From assembly GCA_033782935.1 (NCBI GenBank), contig JAWQEG010000169.1, forward strand, positions 992,001-1,056,000: a DNA stretch of 64,000 bases, in the 5' to 3' direction. Below, one piece after another: positions 45,430 through 59,141 of this stretch; position 1 is the first letter of the stretch, and each line of letters opens with the position of its first letter. A program made the position numbers and the translations under genes. The notes beneath the pieces are model-generated. The model searched no databases, was not told where the DNA came from, and saw only the letters and a program-made list of their open reading frames with translations. Origin of the DNA: Petrolisthes cinctipes. Taxonomy: Eukaryota; Arthropoda; Malacostraca; Decapoda; Porcellanidae.

Positions 45430-46415
45430 ACAGACTTGAAAAAGTCTTTTATGAGCTACGAGAAGAAGTAGCAATATTTCTAGATTCACAGCAGAAGACA
45501 GACCTTCATGACATATTCCAGTCTAAAGGCCATCAGATAACTCTAGCCTACCTGGTGGACAGTTTTGAAGCATTGAATCCTGTGAACCTTAAACTACAAG
45601 GGGAAAACATCAACATCATCATGCACCATGACACCATTCGAGCCTTTATGGCCAAACTCGACCTCTGGAAATGTCTAATTCAGTAGAGAAATACAGCCAG
45701 TTTTTGGAACTTGGATTCTGCTCTCGCTCACAGTAACCTTGACTCTGAGTTAAAGAAACAAATGATCACCCATATAAGTGACTTGAAAGCAAAATTCATC
45801 AGATACTTTCCAGATATAGACGACAAGCGTGAAACCTGGAAATTCATCAGGAACCCATTTCACTGTGAAGTAGTCCTAGCTGATGTTGCTGATGAAGTCC
45901 AAGAGGAGTTGCTTGAGTTGAAGTTCAACTCCACTACTAAGGAAGACTTCAAAAATCTGGATTTGGAGACGTTCTGGGTCAAGTACCTTCCTGTTTATGT
46001 TCTGATCTCACATCAGGCTCTTTGGATTCTAACTATGTTTGGATCCACGTATCTATGTGAAACTGCATTTTCCACGCTCGTTGCTATCAAGACCAAATAC
46101 AGAAACCTCCTGAACGTTGAACGGGACTTACGTTGTGCACTCTCAAGCATTCAACCACATATTGCAAATCTGGTAGCTAAGAAGCATTGTTAAATATTTC
46201 ACTAACCATGTATTCAAGATCTGGTAGCATTGAAACAGTGTCAAATATCTCACTAATGTGATTAATTCTTGCTTAGCAAATGGACTAAAAAGATATTGCT
46301 TTTCATTTTATTTTAACATCTGGCAGTGAAATTTGTCTATAGATGCAAAGGGGGACGTGGAGGGAAATAACAGTTCCTAGAGGGGGCGAGGTAGTAAAAA
46401 GGTTAAGAAACACTG
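45430..46415 (+). pseudogene. hAT transposase C-terminal half (ZBED/Charlie type), broken
   Basis: Plus strand. From about 45437 the frame reads YELREEVAIFLDSQQKTDLH and ITLAYLVDSFEALNPVNLKL, then a stop at 45684. A second open stretch runs 45711-46193 and ends with the hAT dimerisation block CETAFSTLVAIKTKYRNLL. The element's right terminus is visible as GGTTAAGAAACACTG at 46401-46415. The N-terminal zinc-finger half and left terminus are absent; a family F element lies directly upstream. Confidence 0.85.
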
Positions 46416-46769
46416 ACCTAAGATGAACTTTGTTGGAGGGTAGCGGGATTTTCCAGTATTACCAATTTCATGCAGAAATTGGCTATTTGGGCAGGATATT
46501 TTGCGTTCAGGCTATAGCCTGTAGCTTAACAGTATGACAGCGCGGCTCATCAGTGTGTATCTGGCTTTCGTCATGGCTGAGGCTACCGAAAAAAAATTCT
46601 CGCGCGTCCATATCAGTGTCCCCGTCACAGACAGCCCGTGAGCACCCCTCTCTCGCTCTACATGTTACTCCTCTTCAGTACCTATTATCTCCGCAACCAG
46701 GAGCCAAAGAGAGATGAAGTTGGTCTTATTGGAAAGAAGAAGAGTTAATGGTTAGAAAATAAACAAATT

Positions 46770-47530
46770 TAAGTTCATAGGTATTGTAGTTTAGATGTAG
46801 GGAGTAAGTGGAATAGAGCGTTTTTGGCTAGAAACCCCAGACAGGGAGGAAGGACCTGGGCAAGGATCCCTGCTTGCACTGGAGGTTTATCATAACTAGC
46901 CGGACCAGAGGGGTTAAGGGAAGGGAAAAGATCGAGTTGATTGTCGTTGAAGAAGAGGGGATAGTCATTTGGAAGATTGGTTCTCGTTGAAAGATGTAGG
47001 AACTGTGTTTTCGAGGCATTGAAAACCATAATATTTTCTCTACCCCAGTCAGAGATAAGGAAAAGGTCAGTAGTAAGGTGTACCATTGAATCAACACTTG
47101 ATGTTATGTCATTGTGGAGTGGAGCTGCTGGGATGGGCAGTTGTCAAACCGGGTGGAGCAATGCAGAGTGGAATCATCAGCATAGGAATTGATAGGGGAA
47201 GAAGTACAGCTAAGAAGATCACTGATATAAAGAAGAAAGAGAGCAGGTGATAGGACAGAACTCTGAGGAACACCACTGCCAGCGTGGAAGCAGAGTTCTT
47301 GAGAACAACGGGAGGAATCCAATCTGGACTGTAAGCCTTCCGAGTGTCAAGACCAGAGGGCAGAAAATGCTTCCTTTGTAGATTTACTGATGTCAGGCAT
47401 AAGTAGGTTAGAGGGAGGTTCAGTAGAGATAAGAAACAAGTGCCGGAATCGTCCAATGTAGAGATGGAGACAATAGTTTGAGAGAAGAGTCAGCTTTATC
47501 AGGTAAAGAGATGACAATATTTCCATCACG
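46770..47530 (-). pseudogene. Jockey-like LINE reverse transcriptase fragment
   Basis: Minus strand. RKAYSPDWIPPVVLKNSAST and GVPQSSVLSPALFLLYISDL followed by INSYADDSTLHCS show the finger/palm motifs including the YADD catalytic box. The canonical GVPQG glycine is replaced by Ser, and the frame is broken into three pieces, so it is dead. Confidence 0.85.
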
Positions 47531-47950
47531 AAGGATGAACACTTTCAACTCCAGGTGAAACACTTTCTTGGTAAATCAGAGTCCAGATGGAGACTTATAT
47601 TTTGCGTCAACTCAGTCAAGCATGGAAACGCGTTTTACAATGTACACACATATTTTTTTGTGACTGCATGGTAATAGGTATTTCTATAAGTCAAAAGCAT
47701 TTAATCTATTGAGAAATCAAATGAATCTCTCTTAGGCTGCTGGAAAAGTGCTAAATCATTCGCAATTACTAATACAGTACTGTATATACAGGATACAGAA
47801 AACTACTAATATGTAGTATCTAATAATTTAATCGGCATCAACTTCACAAAGTCATCAGCACTTAAAGGATCATAAACCAGTCACCAGAAGCTGCACACTC
47901 GACTCAATCAGTCCTCACTCGCTGCCATTGAGATATTATACAGCAATGTA
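47531..47950. other. Intergenic, nothing recognised
   Basis: AT-rich sequence between the LINE fragment and a family A copy; no coding or repeat structure seen. Confidence 0.5.
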
Positions 47951-48422
47951 CAGCCACAATCATATAACCACCGACACTTTCCTTCCATTGTGCAAATAAA
48001 TCAGTATCATATCAAAATATAATCATACAACAATACCTTACATCAACTCAACCCCCTCAATTATTATTATGAGGTGCTGCAATATCATACACGTGTTGTT
48101 CTTTATTACCAAGATATTTACTACGATGGAAGGAAAGTGTTGGTGGATATTTGATTGTAGCTGTACAATAGTGTGTACACAAAATGCTGTTCACTGCCAA
48201 GCCTATAAAGCATGAGGCAGGCAAACAAAAATAGTCATTTGTATCTATGTCCTAAGCTGCCTATCTATCTAATAAATAAAGCACAAATTAATAGGTCATT
48301 TATGCGACTATCACAGCTACTACTGTTGGGGATATAAAGTTGTAATGTTTATAATAAGGATTAGATGCTTCTTGTAATAATGGAAGGGTAACAAGGGTCA
48401 AGGGGATAATACACTTTTGGTA

Positions 48423-48641
48423 CATTGGACACATGAATGGGTGGTACAGCCCAAAGTGAAAGATGGTCAATTTCTCCCAATATCAAGTTCCTTATTAGTG
48501 CCAAATAGGAGACATCAGGGGCAGAAGTCAGTATTGAGGATGATAATAAAAAGCAAGTACCTGATAATAGACACTGGTTACTCAAATGGGACAAGTATCT
48601 TTCACCTGGGCTGTACCACCCATTCATGTGTCCAACTGTAC
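48423..48641. mobile_element. MITE family H (TA, TTGGACACATGAATGGGTGG) nested in family E
   Basis: 219 bp, inverted ends sharing TTGGACACATGAATGGGTGG, inserted at a TA within the family E copy 48399-48776; the sister E copies show the empty site GGTACATTGGAGTGCC. Confidence 0.8.
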
Positions 48642-49625
48642 ATTGAAGTGCCTTGTTTCCTCCAAAGTATGCCACGAAACAGGACCAGATGATCAAAATT
48701 AATGGTAGTCTGTTGGCTGGAATAGTTTGGAGGAATCAATTGCTCCAGATTTACCAACACTGTTTTCTCCCCTTAATTAAGGTATGAGATTCCATCCTAG
48801 AGGGGAGGTAATGAACATTTATTTTTTTTTTCTATTTTTTTTTTTTTTTTTTTCAGACAGAACTTGAGTTATCATTCCTTATTAAATGCGGTAAAGAAAG
48901 AATATGAAGGTAGAGCGTCTTCTATTCACTAAAGAGAATAATATAAAAGGACCCTGTGTTGTTGTAGTTAGAAAGTTGGAGTTAATTAAACGAGTCCTTC
49001 AAATATTGTCACGAAACATCAACTATAAGGAAGGAGTTTGTTTCGTGGCATAGTCAGGAGGAATCAGAAGCCTCCAATTTTCCTACACGATCACAGGGTC
49101 CTGAAGCTAAAGTGTGGATTGTTAATGCAACGAGGGGTGGTTATATTATAGAAGAAAACCTTTCGTAACACAAAGCTCCTTGTTCAGATGAAAGCAATAA
49201 AAATGCTATAAATTTAAAGGGGTAATTCACTTTTGTTACATTGGAGTGCCATGATTCCTCCAAAGTATGCCAGGAAACAGGACCAGAAGAGCAAAATTAA
49301 TGGTGTTCTGTTGCTTGGGATAGTTTGGAGGATTCAGTTGCTCCAGATTTACCAACACAAAACTTTCCCCTTAATTAAGTGACTGACGTTATTTTGCAGA
49401 TTACCTAACATGCGAGGTATTATTACTACGGTATGTTATTAAGACATTCTGCAACAACTAACTAGATACTGAACACAACCCGTCATGATATTCTGCAATG
49501 CAATTCTGACAATATTCCAAAAGAAAAATATTTAATCCTGAAGTAAAATTTTGTTAATGCTATATATAAGATTTCCAGGAGTAGGTCAGTGAAGTGAAGG
49601 GGAAAAAATGAAAATTAAAAGTAAG

Positions 49626-49782
49626 TTAAGGGACCCTGTGATATAGTCAGAAAATTGGAGGTAAATGAGTCCTTCAAATATTGCCACGAAACACCACACC
49701 TATATGGAAGGAGCTTGTTTCGTGGCATGGTCAGGAGGAATCAAAAGCCTCCAATTTTGATACACAAGCACAGGGTCCTTAA
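49626..49782. mobile_element. MITE family P (TTAA target, GGGACCCTGTGAT termini), reference copy
   Basis: About 150 bp with inverted ends and TTAA on both sides, a piggyBac-type target. The core carries an inner inverted repeat (GCCACGAAACA ... TGTTTCGTGGC). Other copies: 6851-7006, 14330-14476, 16339-16496, 22001-22152, 22270-22424, 22973-23127, 24853-25015, 25200-25362, 30095-30252, 31470-31624, 34114-34267, 35011-35165, 36086-36242, 39015-39168, 39967-40116, 40345-40498, 40988-41159, 42374-42535, 42708-43121 (interrupted), 43865-44017, 48947-49104 and 57816-57974. Confidence 0.92.
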
Positions 49783-50678
49783 ACAGGCAAAATGTACAGG
49801 AAGTGTTAAAGTGGTTTTGAATGCATAAATGGAACATTCCCGTGAGGCATCCAAAATATGAAAGTTTATAAAATTCACCATTTCTGAACATATTGTAAGG
49901 AAAATATGATTGTCGGAAAGGTATATATTATTAGACTTTGTCATAAGTCTTGTCATAGATGCATTAGAGATAAAATCAAACTGCACACATACACATATAT
50001 TATTTTCACATTCATATAAAAAGATTAGCTCACGTATATTACAGCATAAACTCAGTGATATTTATACCATGTAACATAATATCAATACATAATTGAATAT
50101 TTTGTAATGTATATAATGCAAGGAATTTTATATTAACTTAAAAGGAATATTTAACGAAATGAAACTAAACCCTTTATAACCCTCAATTTATATAATACAT
50201 TGTGTAAAATTATCCATTTACAATGTATAAACCTGAAATTATTATATTTGGGTCATCAACATTGTATCATACTGCTATAAACAAGTCACAGTTAATATTT
50301 TGCATTAAACTTGTAATATTTCTATTAAACATTGCTATCATCTCCTGTTATTACAGTATTACTGGTACAAGAAATTGTACATTTCATACAACAGTGTGTC
50401 CTTGTCCGACCCTTCTATCCCTGATGGCACAGTCACAAACAAAAGTCTTGCATCTGGTGAATGATAATGACCCTTTTGAGTTAATTAAATCTTATGAACC
50501 TACGATTACGGACAGAAATTTCATAATAATTTTCGTGGTCGTTTCATTCGAAGTGTTGCAGGACTGTTGGGCGTGACTGTACATGAGAGGGGAATGAGAA
50601 GAGATGAGCGTGAAGAACGAGTCACAAGAGAGTGAGCTGAAGCAGGTGAGACGTGATTTGGGAGCGGCATGGTGTGAT
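49783..50678. other. Region downstream of ANO10, AT-rich
   Basis: Presumed 3' UTR side of ANO10. Apart from a TACAGTCACG-like end near 50,573 I see no element. No polyadenylation site could be fixed. Confidence 0.4.
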
Positions 50679-50825
50679 CTAGTAGTCTGAACGATGGGGT
50701 GAGCGGTGACGCACACCACCATTCTGAGCCACAGGAGTAGTGCCTCGAGAACGTGAACCAGAGCGAGGCATCCCATGTACACTACGGAACCTACGGGACA
50801 AGTGGCGTCTGGTTTTCTTCCCACG
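50679..50825 (-). CDS. ANO10: ANO10 terminal exon: basic C-terminal tail
   Basis: 49 codons including TAG at 50681-50679. Acceptor CTTTACAG at 50827-50826; phase 0 agrees with the previous donor 2.4 kb away. The tail is strongly basic ([25 protein letters not shown]). Supported by phase and splice signal only; this region diverges in the family. Confidence 0.65.
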   Translation of the reverse strand, partial: RGKKTRRHLSRRFRSVHGMPRSGSRSRGTTPVAQNGGVRHRSPHRSDY

Positions 50826-50893
50826 CTGTAAAGAGGTAAATAGAAGTTAGTGTATTATCCCTTCCCATCTTATTACATAACGTGTGTGCCTTC

Positions 50894-50925
<32 letters not shown>

Positions 50926-53900
50926 TGCTAAGATTGTATGGAGTATAAAGTATTTGTTTGTTCTCGAAGTGATTTTTTTTTCCTTGACTTAACAGACACA
51001 ATGCTACCAAATGAACTTAAATGTTTGGATGGACTTAATTTTGGATTATAAAGAGGGATGATATTGGATTTCGAGTCCACGATGCATATATTATTTAATA
51101 TCACACAAAAGTGAATTTGGTTGTTATGATGTTTGGGTGATGAGACAAGACAGGTGTGCAAAAGCAAAAATTAGGACTGGTGCATTATTTGGAAAAATAG
51201 GGGAAGGAGAAGCGAGAATGGGTATGTAAAAGTAATGCCAGTTTAATAGGAAGTAAAGGGAAATATTGTGGGATGCCACTGAAACATCAAATTGGTTCGA
51301 TCAAATGTTTATGAATCCTACGTCAAATTTGTATTTTAACCTCAGATTCACACAGACAGGAGCACAGGGAAATTCTTCTGACCTTTCTCACGGACCATTA
51401 CTATTTTCTATTGTTGCCTTTCTTTGTCCTATGTTAACAATTCCACAACACAGCCATGGGGTTCAAACAGCAGTACAGGAACGTGGTAGTGGGGAGGAGG
51501 GTTTGAGTGAAGGCTAAAGTGTAGGTGAGGTGATACCTACTACCTTTCTGTGTTAGGTACTGAGGGGTATAGCGGAATTTCTGCAAGATTAGCCATGTCT
51601 GCTGCCACCAATGGTCAGTGTAAATACAGTACGCGCGAAAAGTTAAAGTCATGGCCGATAAACAAATGTCAACAAGATTTGTTTTTCATGTAATAGTAAC
51701 GTAATTATACAAGTAACATTTTCCCTCGCAAATTAGTAGCCTGTAGTGTTTCCTTTACACTCTTTGCACTTTTGCAGCCTTCTAGGAACACTCATGGCCA
51801 GATTCTGGAGAAGTGAAGGTGGAAATGTATACCAAAGTTGGCGGATGGCGGACTCTAGCTTGGGTAGTGATGATGTGTCCATGTCTCGTAGCCTCGTTTT
51901 CATTATTCCAGACTAAGGAGAAGGCGATAAAAGGATGGAACAGCAAGCAAGAAGGAAACAGAAGGAGAGGAATACAGTTAAAGAATTGAGACTGAGAGAC
52001 TGAGGCCTACATCACCACAGGCAAAAAATTCTCTTATGAAATCATCCCAAACCAATTATGTTATGATATTAACTTCTGACAGTGTACCTTCCATCAGTCT
52101 CTCCTGGAATTTTCAATCTATAAAGTGCACTTTTATCCGGTTTCTTTCGTTTATTCCATGAATGTCATTACCTCGTTTCAGTTTAGTTTTCCGCATTAAG
52201 TGACCTTCATTTCCCTCTCCTTTCCACTTCCTCATCATTCAATCTTATTATTATTTTTGGTTTTTCATTTATTTTCCTCTTCACATACCTCCTACTCTCA
52301 AAGATTTTCTCTGAGTTTTATTCACTCGTCCTGAACCTCCACAAGACCACAACCCTTCTAAACTTGATATCTCACCATGATGTCACCTTTCTCGTGCCAT
52401 GAACTCTGGCCTCTCCACAGACAGTACTCCTTACCTGTTTTCTTGAATGCTTTCCATAGACCTTTAATATCACATTTCTCCATCCCTTTCACCATAAGTA
52501 ACGTTCATATTCCACCATATTATTATTATTATTATTAAAAATAGACCAGAGACACAAAGCTGGGAGAAAATGCAGCATTCTATCAATCCGAGGACCCACC
52601 CAGCCCCATGAATCCAGCCTGAAGAAAAGAAGACAGCTTAGAGAAAGAAATATGAGCAGTTAGCTTAATAAAAACATATTAACCCTACTCTTGAAGCCAG
52701 CCAGTCCTAGTCCTACACCATCAAAGACAGATTCACCAAGGCCCATTCCACAGACACCATACTCGCATACTCCTCAGCTACTGCATTACCTTATCCTTTA
52801 CTAGTTCCGCCACATTTATTCCCCTCTTTCACTCTGGATGTGATTCTAATACCATACGCCTACCCATCTCAGTTTACACAAGACAGTCATAACATTAGTG
52901 AAAGAAAGAACCAATCAGCCCACCATCATAATTATCAGGTATCACTCTGATATTTCTTCCTTCATCCACTGGTCAAACGAAAAGGTATTCCTACCTCAAA
53001 CCTTTATTTCAGTGAGTTAGGAGTATAACCAAGGATGTTATTGTAGGAGCATGCATGTCTGACCCAGGAACAAGAAAATTAGTACATTTTATTTCTGCCA
53101 TAGTGATCTCCACATAACGAGACTCAGGTTATGTTACCGAATAGGAGACTGTTCAATCCTTCAAAATATGTCAGAAAGGAGACAGTCTTATTTTTATGTA
53201 TGGCAGAGTATAGATGTTTATAAAACCTAATAATTTCTCACTAAAATCTTAAATTATCCCTTCTTCTTACATGGGTACGAGGATAACTGACCTCATTCTT
53301 CAGTGCCAGCTTGGACTGATAGGTGATCTTCTCCAGAGCTTGCCTCACCCACATTGGTTGATTTGGTACGAGCCACATCAGCGCCACCTTGGCCGCAATG
53401 ATGAGATGCTCCAACAGAACAAAGAGAAGGACCCACTCCACTGAGGAAGCTCCGGGTGCCAGCGTTCGTACTCTTGGAGACAAACAGAGCAGCGCACAGT
53501 TGGTCATCACCGCTACACACCCCAGCAGCTCAAACGCACCCTGTCAAATAATATACTGGCAGTGAGACGCAGCTTATCCTGAAAAATTCTAAAGGTGTAT
53601 CAACAAGGAAAATAACTTACTGCATGATGAGTAGAACAAAATTTTGTGTATAGTCAGCAAAACCATCCTCTACATTGAAATTAAATTTATTAGCACTGTA
53701 GGGTTGGTATGCTTGATCTGTCCGAGACGCTGACGGAGGATCGTCTCTTATTTATTATGTAATTAATAGCACACACCTGGAGGCCGGGATCCATAAGACA
53801 CTTACACCGGCATAAACCAGAGATACTCCTCCATCTCTATTACCCTGACTCCCATTTGGGGGTCCGAGCATCTACACGGCTTCGGTCAACCAGACTCGGG

Positions 53901-56380
53901 ACTGCTCGACCAGACAGTCTGGGGAACTACAACAACAACAACAACTCCTCCCTCTGAGTTACACAGATATCCATATAAGCAATTTGCGCCTCATTGATGA
54001 CGTTACAGGTGCAAATAAAAGGCATAAAGTTTCACCTGCTCCAGAGGTAGTATGTATCTGTGGACTCGGATTTAAAACTTATAATTCTGGGTTATATAAG
54101 AAATTATCTCTTTAGATTAGAACACTGAGTATTAATGACGGAATGAGAAGTCTTAATTTGGTTATATGTAAACATAAGAGTATATTTTCTAAGTTTTTAA
54201 GCCATTTATTCCTGAAATTAATAGGCGGAAAAATATAGGTAGTTTGCCTTTCACCACCACAGCCACAAGTACAAATGTATGTGTTACATTATACATATAT
54301 GATTGTGTAATAAACAAAGAGAAGGGGTATTAGTAAACTACTTTTTTTTTAGGAAAAGTCCTCTTCGTCACTCAGTTATTATTTGTGGTGTGACATTTGA
54401 TGTGACTTATAAATCAGTTTGTAATTTGATTGTCTGGAGTCATTCTCTGCACTGTGATTGATCGATGCATTCGGAAAACAAAACTGTGGCTGACCAACTT
54501 CCTTACATCACATTACCTCACAGAGATACTCTTCCATACTCCTGCGTAAGTTAACGTTATAGATAGTGGTGTAAATATAAAAGTAGCGAAGCGTAACTTA
54601 CACACAGAGCAAATTGATACTACGGCACAAAATATGGCACCTTTGTTTGTTAATTAAACAACTGAAGAGTCAGAAGCGAGTATAGAATGAGCGTTACAGT
54701 TTATAGATGACTTACGTGATTTGTATCGCCAATATTATTGTGTTGATTTAGTTAAATTAATACCCCGTGGCATTCTGTCAGTGCAGAACTTTATTATGAT
54801 TTCGTTATTTACATGAATGTTGTGTAAATTACTTATTATGACAAAGTATTATTAAACAATTAAACAATAAACAATAAATCATTCAAGTGACGGGGGAAGT
54901 CACCGGTGAAGCATAAAAAAATATCCAATAATGATTGATAATATTAAGATATAGACTGGGAAATTGAAAATTATTATTTACAACAGACATAAACTGTGTA
55001 AGGAAAATGAAATCTGGAGGACCAATCTCTCCTGGAATTTTGAAAATCCCAAAGGGAAAGTAAGGTGCCAGGTGACTGTAAGAGAGAAGTGTTTATGCCC
55101 AGGAGGATCCCAGGGAGTGGTGTACCAAAGGCTAAGTAAGTGAAATCATTCACTACCAAGCGCTTACACCCAGATAGGCTAGTATGGATGAGAGAGGTCT
55201 ATACCCTCCTCTTTTAACCAAAGTACAGGTCATTTAAAATTCGGCACCCGTACAGCTCGATACATTATGCCACACCACAGGAAGCGTTCCGAACTACGAA
55301 TTCACGCCTTCTGTAATGGTATTCATTGCAAATACTTTCGGAGCATAGGGTGTCGAATAATTTTTTACTGTACTTTCTTCATTACATAGTTGACCTAGCT
55401 GGGGTGAAATTTTTTTCATTTTATTTATTAGCTAGTAATTTTATAAAAACACAGTTTGTCTGTACATGGCTTCAGTGAAAACCTTAACTGAAAGACTAAC
55501 CTGCCACACTCCGATAGATCCAACTTTCTTGACCCTTGGTCGTCGGAAGACACGACACAGCTTGAAAGCATCAGTCTTGAGCTCGAGGATGTTGTTGAGA
55601 ACAGCCCAGAAGGCCGCCATGGGGTACACGGAGGAGAAAAGGAAGACGTAACCAAACTGCACAAACATCTCCAGGTAGTCATCATACGTGTCCTGCAATA
55701 AGTAAGGCTAAATCACTGCCATTGTCAACACTAATTTCATTTTTCTTCGCCTTCACTTCTGTGCGGTAGCAACCTCCTGGAGGTTCATTCTGGGAAAGAT
55801 AACTTATGTGGCCTTGCTAGGGTGAAATCTATTTACATTCCTTCGACCATACGCAATATCATCAATAACTGTATGCCTGAATTTGACACGAAAATGGCTG
55901 CTTGCAGTAACGGCCTCAGAGTACGTATGTTAATAGATATGAAGGTAGATATATCAGTTGTATGGTATGTCTGTAAGTAGATATGTATCTAAATATGCAA
56001 GTGGGTATATAAGTAGATATGCAAGAATAGAAATAGATGTGTACAGTCAATTAATCATAGATAACTGTAAACTGGATCAGACACAGGCCAGCAAAGCCGC
56101 CTATCAGCTGCAGTAATTGTCCCAAACCAGTAAGTCAGGTAGTACAATACGGCACAAACTCTCACCCACCACACTTTTCATACTCGCTAACACTTTTCAC
56201 TCTTACATTCTCTCTCTCTCTCTCTCTCTCTCTCGAGCGCGCCATGATTTTATGCATTGACATTGTCCACACACACACGAGCACAGTGAGTCTGAAAGTG
56301 AAAATGACTGTGAAAGGGAGTGAGCGTGTATGAAACTGTGTTATGTGAATATGAGTGCAAAGGGTGAAAGCGTGTCTATG

Positions 56381-56414
<34 letters not shown>

Positions 56415-59103
56415 AAAATGAGAATATATGTGTTCAGAGGCATGTAAGTAGATGTGTAAGTTGATCTGTAAAATGTATCAAAGTAGATTTGCAAGTATAA
56501 TATGTGAATAGGTATGTAAATAAGTATGGAAGCACTTGACTTCTATACTTACTTCCGTATACATACCTACAAACATACTTATATGTCTATTTATACATAT
56601 TTACCTACTTACATATCAGTTATAATACATGCACATGAACCTACATACAATTCTTTAAGACCAACTTACAAACACTACATAAGTCCTAACCTCCATACTG
56701 CTACATATTTTTATACCTAATATACTTTCTTACATACATTATGTACTTACAAATATACATACTTACTATAATTCTTCCATATTATCTACTTGAATATACA
56801 TACTTTCTAAATTTCATACCTACATATACTCCTAAATTTCTTTTCATATACCTACTTACATATTTATACATACCACCGTGCATATTTCATTGCATACACA
56901 ATTCCATACATTCTTACAGGCCTATCTGCTTACATACCTACCCTTTTATACCTACTTATATATCTATCATCACATCATTCTGCAGGCCCATTCCAACCTT
57001 ACTATTATTATCACCGTCACAAACGCTCTGTAGCTCATCAGCAATCTTTCAACCATTCCTTTCAATATACGCAAGATTCTCACTCATTCACAACTCCATC
57101 ATCACCCAAGACAACCATGTTATAGAGTGTGCAATTTTAAAAACTGCTTTGACGAGAATCCTTGTCACCCGCGGTCCTCCACACTTGTTGCTGGTGAAGA
57201 GAATAATCGTCACCTGCGATTTAAGGGCATGAGGGGCACTCAATGAAGCAGGAAGGATGTAGGTAGAGGGAGGTAGGGTGGGCAGGGAAGGACGGACAGG
57301 TAGGAGGAGTGAGAGAATTCCACTCAGTTGCCCGTGCCCGCCATCTGTTTGCCTCTCGTGTGGAAGGGGCTTTATTCGTATTGTGTCACTCACCAGGTAG
57401 GGATCCAGGTCAGCTTCCTCCTTTGCTTGGGTAATGCGGGGGTCTTTAGCGTCGAGGGCCAGGACGGGAACAGGTTCTTCTTCCAGGGGACAGTTGTTAA
57501 CCGGCCTTACTGCTTCCTCAAACAGTTTAGCCGTCAATGGATGTTCACGGAGCTGAATCAGCACTTGCGCCTCAAACTGACATTGAATTTTAAGCAATCA
57601 TTATATTAAAGTAAGAAGCATATTTAACTATAAAACCAATGCTTAATATGATTTTACATTTAATTGGAGCGATTCTGCATTGTGTCAAAAATATAAACAA
57701 TTTTCAAAGACTCGCATGTAATGTCATCTCCAATATCACTTACATTGGCAGTGTTAGCAAAGATTACGAAAGATCAAGCACATCAATAAATATCTAAGCA
57801 TCGATAAATATCTAATTAAGGGTCCCTGTGTTGTAGTCAGAAAATTGGAGATAAATGAGTCCTTCAATTATTGCCACGAAACACCACCTATATGGAAGGA
57901 GCTTGTTTCGTGGCATGGTCAGGAGGAATCAAAAGCCTCCAATTATTATACACACACAAGCACAGGGTCCTTAAAGAAGCAGCAAATTCTTCACCTGAGC
58001 ATAAGCCTTCTTAACCACATAAGGAAGCAGAGCCTCCTGGAAGTGGTTGATCATCTGGGTGACGATCAGCATGGTGGCCACTTGCTGTCACAGGAAGAAT
58101 AGCATATTAGTCCATTGATTAAAGGGATGGTATACTTTTGAGAGATTGGAGTGCCTTGATTCTTCCAAAGTATATCAGGAAACAGACCCAGATGAAGAAA
58201 AATAATGATATCCTGTTGCCTGGAATAGTTTGGGGAAATAATTTGTTCCAGATTTACCACCCAAAACAAAGTGCTATATACCCCCTTAAGAGATACTGAA
58301 GATTCACATATAACTGTTGCTTATACTCATTATCAATTACTAATGTTTCATTTACATAACATTAAAGATGGCTCGCTTGCATATATGAATTAATACTAGC
58401 TCATTGATATTATGAATAAATTCTGATGACTCTTTCAATTACTATTCACTATAACCTTTGAAAATCAAATTACGATTACTTTTGTATGACTATTTTGGAG
58501 ATTGATATTACTTCCAGAGGACAATATCAACATTGACTTTTTTAATTCTGGTTTTTCAAAAAGTGAAAAGAATCGGTCAATTGGTCCAAGAAGACATCTA
58601 TACAAACCTGGATTTCGTGGAATTAAAACTGTTAATATTGGCTACAAATACCTCACTAACAGAGAATTATGCCGACGCCGTTTCCTTGTCCATTAATAAC
58701 AACATTTTTATGAATACCAGTATGACAGCTCGTGAATAAGACGAGAACTATGATTACTCTATACTTTTCACCAAATCATATATTGATTGACAGTGGCAGA
58801 TATCACACACAGCAAACGCCAACATACCGAGCAAAGCATATCGGTGTCTTGTATGTAGAAGGCGATGTAAAACAGGGATGAGAAATTGTTGACAAACTCA
58901 AATATCACCAACTTGCTGACTCGGTGCCAGTCATACTCACTCTGAGTACGATGATTCTCTGTGGGATGGAGAAGCGTCATCACTTTACACTCTTATCAAA
59001 TGGTAGTACAGTAACTACTGTTAATACACCGTCAATAATATTTAGAACAACCCTAACACGTGACCCATTTCACCTAAGTAATAACATTATCAAGTACAAC
59101 AAC

Positions 59104-59141
<38 letters not shown>

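Noticed and set aside
46770..47530. Endogenous retrovirus
   Set aside because: The reverse transcriptase wording is of the non-LTR type; no LTRs, gag, integrase or envelope were seen.
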